NCBI GenBank assembly: GCA_025060505.1
Contig: JANXBU010000031.1
Span: 1-5,795 of the forward strand
Source of the DNA: Candidatus Calescibacterium sp.
GTDB taxonomy: Bacteria; Calescibacteriota; Calescibacteriia; Calescibacteriales; Calescibacteriaceae
Direction: 5' to 3'
Length of the DNA: 5,795 nt
Under the pieces are notes generated by a model. It did no database searches and was not told the DNA's origin. It worked only from the letters and a program-made list of their open reading frames with translations. Position numbers and translations under genes: made by a program. Shown here one piece after another: positions 5,416 through 5,795 of this stretch; the first letter of the stretch is position 1, and each line of letters starts with the position of its first letter.

Positions 5416-5780
5416 GGTTGAATCCTACCTATGAGGGATTGAAACACCTGAACTTGACTTATCATCTTTACCTGAACTTGACTGGTTGAATCCTACCTAT
5501 GAGGGATTGAAACCTGCAAGAGAAAAGTTACCGCATGTGCTTGAATTCAGGTTGAATCCTACCTATGAGGGATTGAAACTACATCCACTCAGAAATAGTA
5601 GAAAAGAAATCCCAAAGGTTGAATCCTACCTATGAGGGATTGAAACGAAAAGAGAGAATATTTTCAATGTATTCCTCTTTGTAGGTTGAATCCTACCTAT
5701 GAGGGATTGAAACTGAAATCTATATACTTCTTGTCTATGAACTTACTGAAGGTTGAATCCTACCTATGAGGGATTGAAAC
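5416..5780 (+). repeat. Repeat block 10: GG form, 6 copies
   Basis: Repeats at 5416, 5484, 5550, 5617, 5684 and 5751 begin GGTTGAATCC. The last repeat is still perfect, so the leader-distal end of the array has not been reached. Confidence 0.95.
5446..5483 (+). other. Spacer 82, two copies of a 14-nt unit (24-nt period)
   Basis: ACCTGAACTTGACT occurs at 5446-5459 and again at 5470-5483, a period of 24 nt or eight codons. It is homologous to spacer 13, which has one extra codon per period. The reverse strand reads SSSGKDDKSSSG and the forward strand PELDLSSLPELD. Confidence 0.85.
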
Positions 5781-5795
5781 GTCGTAAAAGCGAAT
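5781..5795 (+). other. Partial spacer 87 at the window edge
   Basis: The last 15 bases follow a perfect repeat and are the start of another spacer cut by the window. Confidence 0.85.

Larger units (their letters stand above)
1..5795 (+). CRISPR. Interior of a very large CRISPR array, probably type I-B (87 repeats, 86 full spacers)
   Basis: A 30-nt repeat recurs every 65-71 bp from end to end, separated by unique spacers. By length there are three spacers of 35 nt, 33 of 36, 29 of 37, 16 of 38, four of 39 and one of 41. The repeat ends GGATTGAAAC; its last eight bases, ATTGAAAC, match the common crRNA 5' handle, which sets transcription on the + strand and places the leader left of the window. 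No exact duplicate spacer was found. No leader, cas gene or degenerate terminal repeat is visible, so both ends are truncated by the window. The type is inferred from repeat similarity (remembered type I-B clostridial repeats) and from the YYN PAM read out of overlapping spacers. A type III complex sharing the crRNAs cannot be excluded. No genuine gene lies anywhere in the window. Confidence 0.99.

Noticed and set aside
1-5795. Alternative 28-nt repeat starting at TTGAATCC, with GG/AT/GT as spacer ends
   Set aside because: Random spacer ends would not form long blocks of the same dinucleotide, so positions 1-2 belong to the repeat.

Overview
The whole window is the interior of one very large CRISPR array. 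I count 87 direct repeats (the first lacks its first base), 86 complete spacers of 35-41 nt (mean 36.9) and 15 nt of an 87th spacer. Nothing else is present: no protein-coding gene, cas gene, leader, tRNA, rRNA or insertion sequence. The array runs off both ends of the window, and no degenerate terminal repeat is seen, so the real locus is larger.

The repeat is 30 nt. It starts xxTTGAATCC, has TACCTATGAG in the middle and ends GGATTGAAAC. The final ATTGAAAC is the usual 8-nt crRNA 5' handle of type I-A/I-B/III systems, so the crRNA reads along the + strand and the leader should lie to the left, outside the window. From memory, the repeat closely resembles type I-B repeats of Clostridia and Thermoanaerobacter-like bacteria (TACCTATGAGG followed by ATTGAAAC). 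A bacterium of that kind, or another (possibly thermophilic) lineage with a type I-B system, is plausible. The organism cannot be fixed from this window.

Repeat positions 3-30 look invariant in all copies, but positions 1-2 occur in three forms, GG (55 copies), AT (18) and GT (14). The forms lie in ten long blocks: GG x17, AT x2, GG x16, AT x4, GG x12, AT x9, GG x4, GT x14, AT x3, GG x6. GT is one substitution from each of the others and pairs best with the AAAC end, so it is the likely ancestor. The repeated GG/AT alternation suggests mosaic assembly by recombination between arrays, or a co-assembly artefact.

The spacers are not independent of one another. Eight pairs overlap or target the same, or a homologous, locus: 1/15, 3/27, 4/29, 13/82, 20/79, 26/55, 45/52 and 70/72 (spacers numbered from the left). 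Several pairs differ in ways that suggest diverged protein-coding viral or plasmid targets. Where one spacer extends past the 5' edge of its partner, the flanking bases give the PAM without any outside data: TTG, TTT, CTA, CCA, CTT and TTC, plus TCA and TTT if a tandem repeat continues. All eight fit 5'-YYN-3'. Three spacers (11, 19, 31) contain strong hairpins, and three in or beside the GT block (64, 65, 69) contain pieces resembling the repeat itself.
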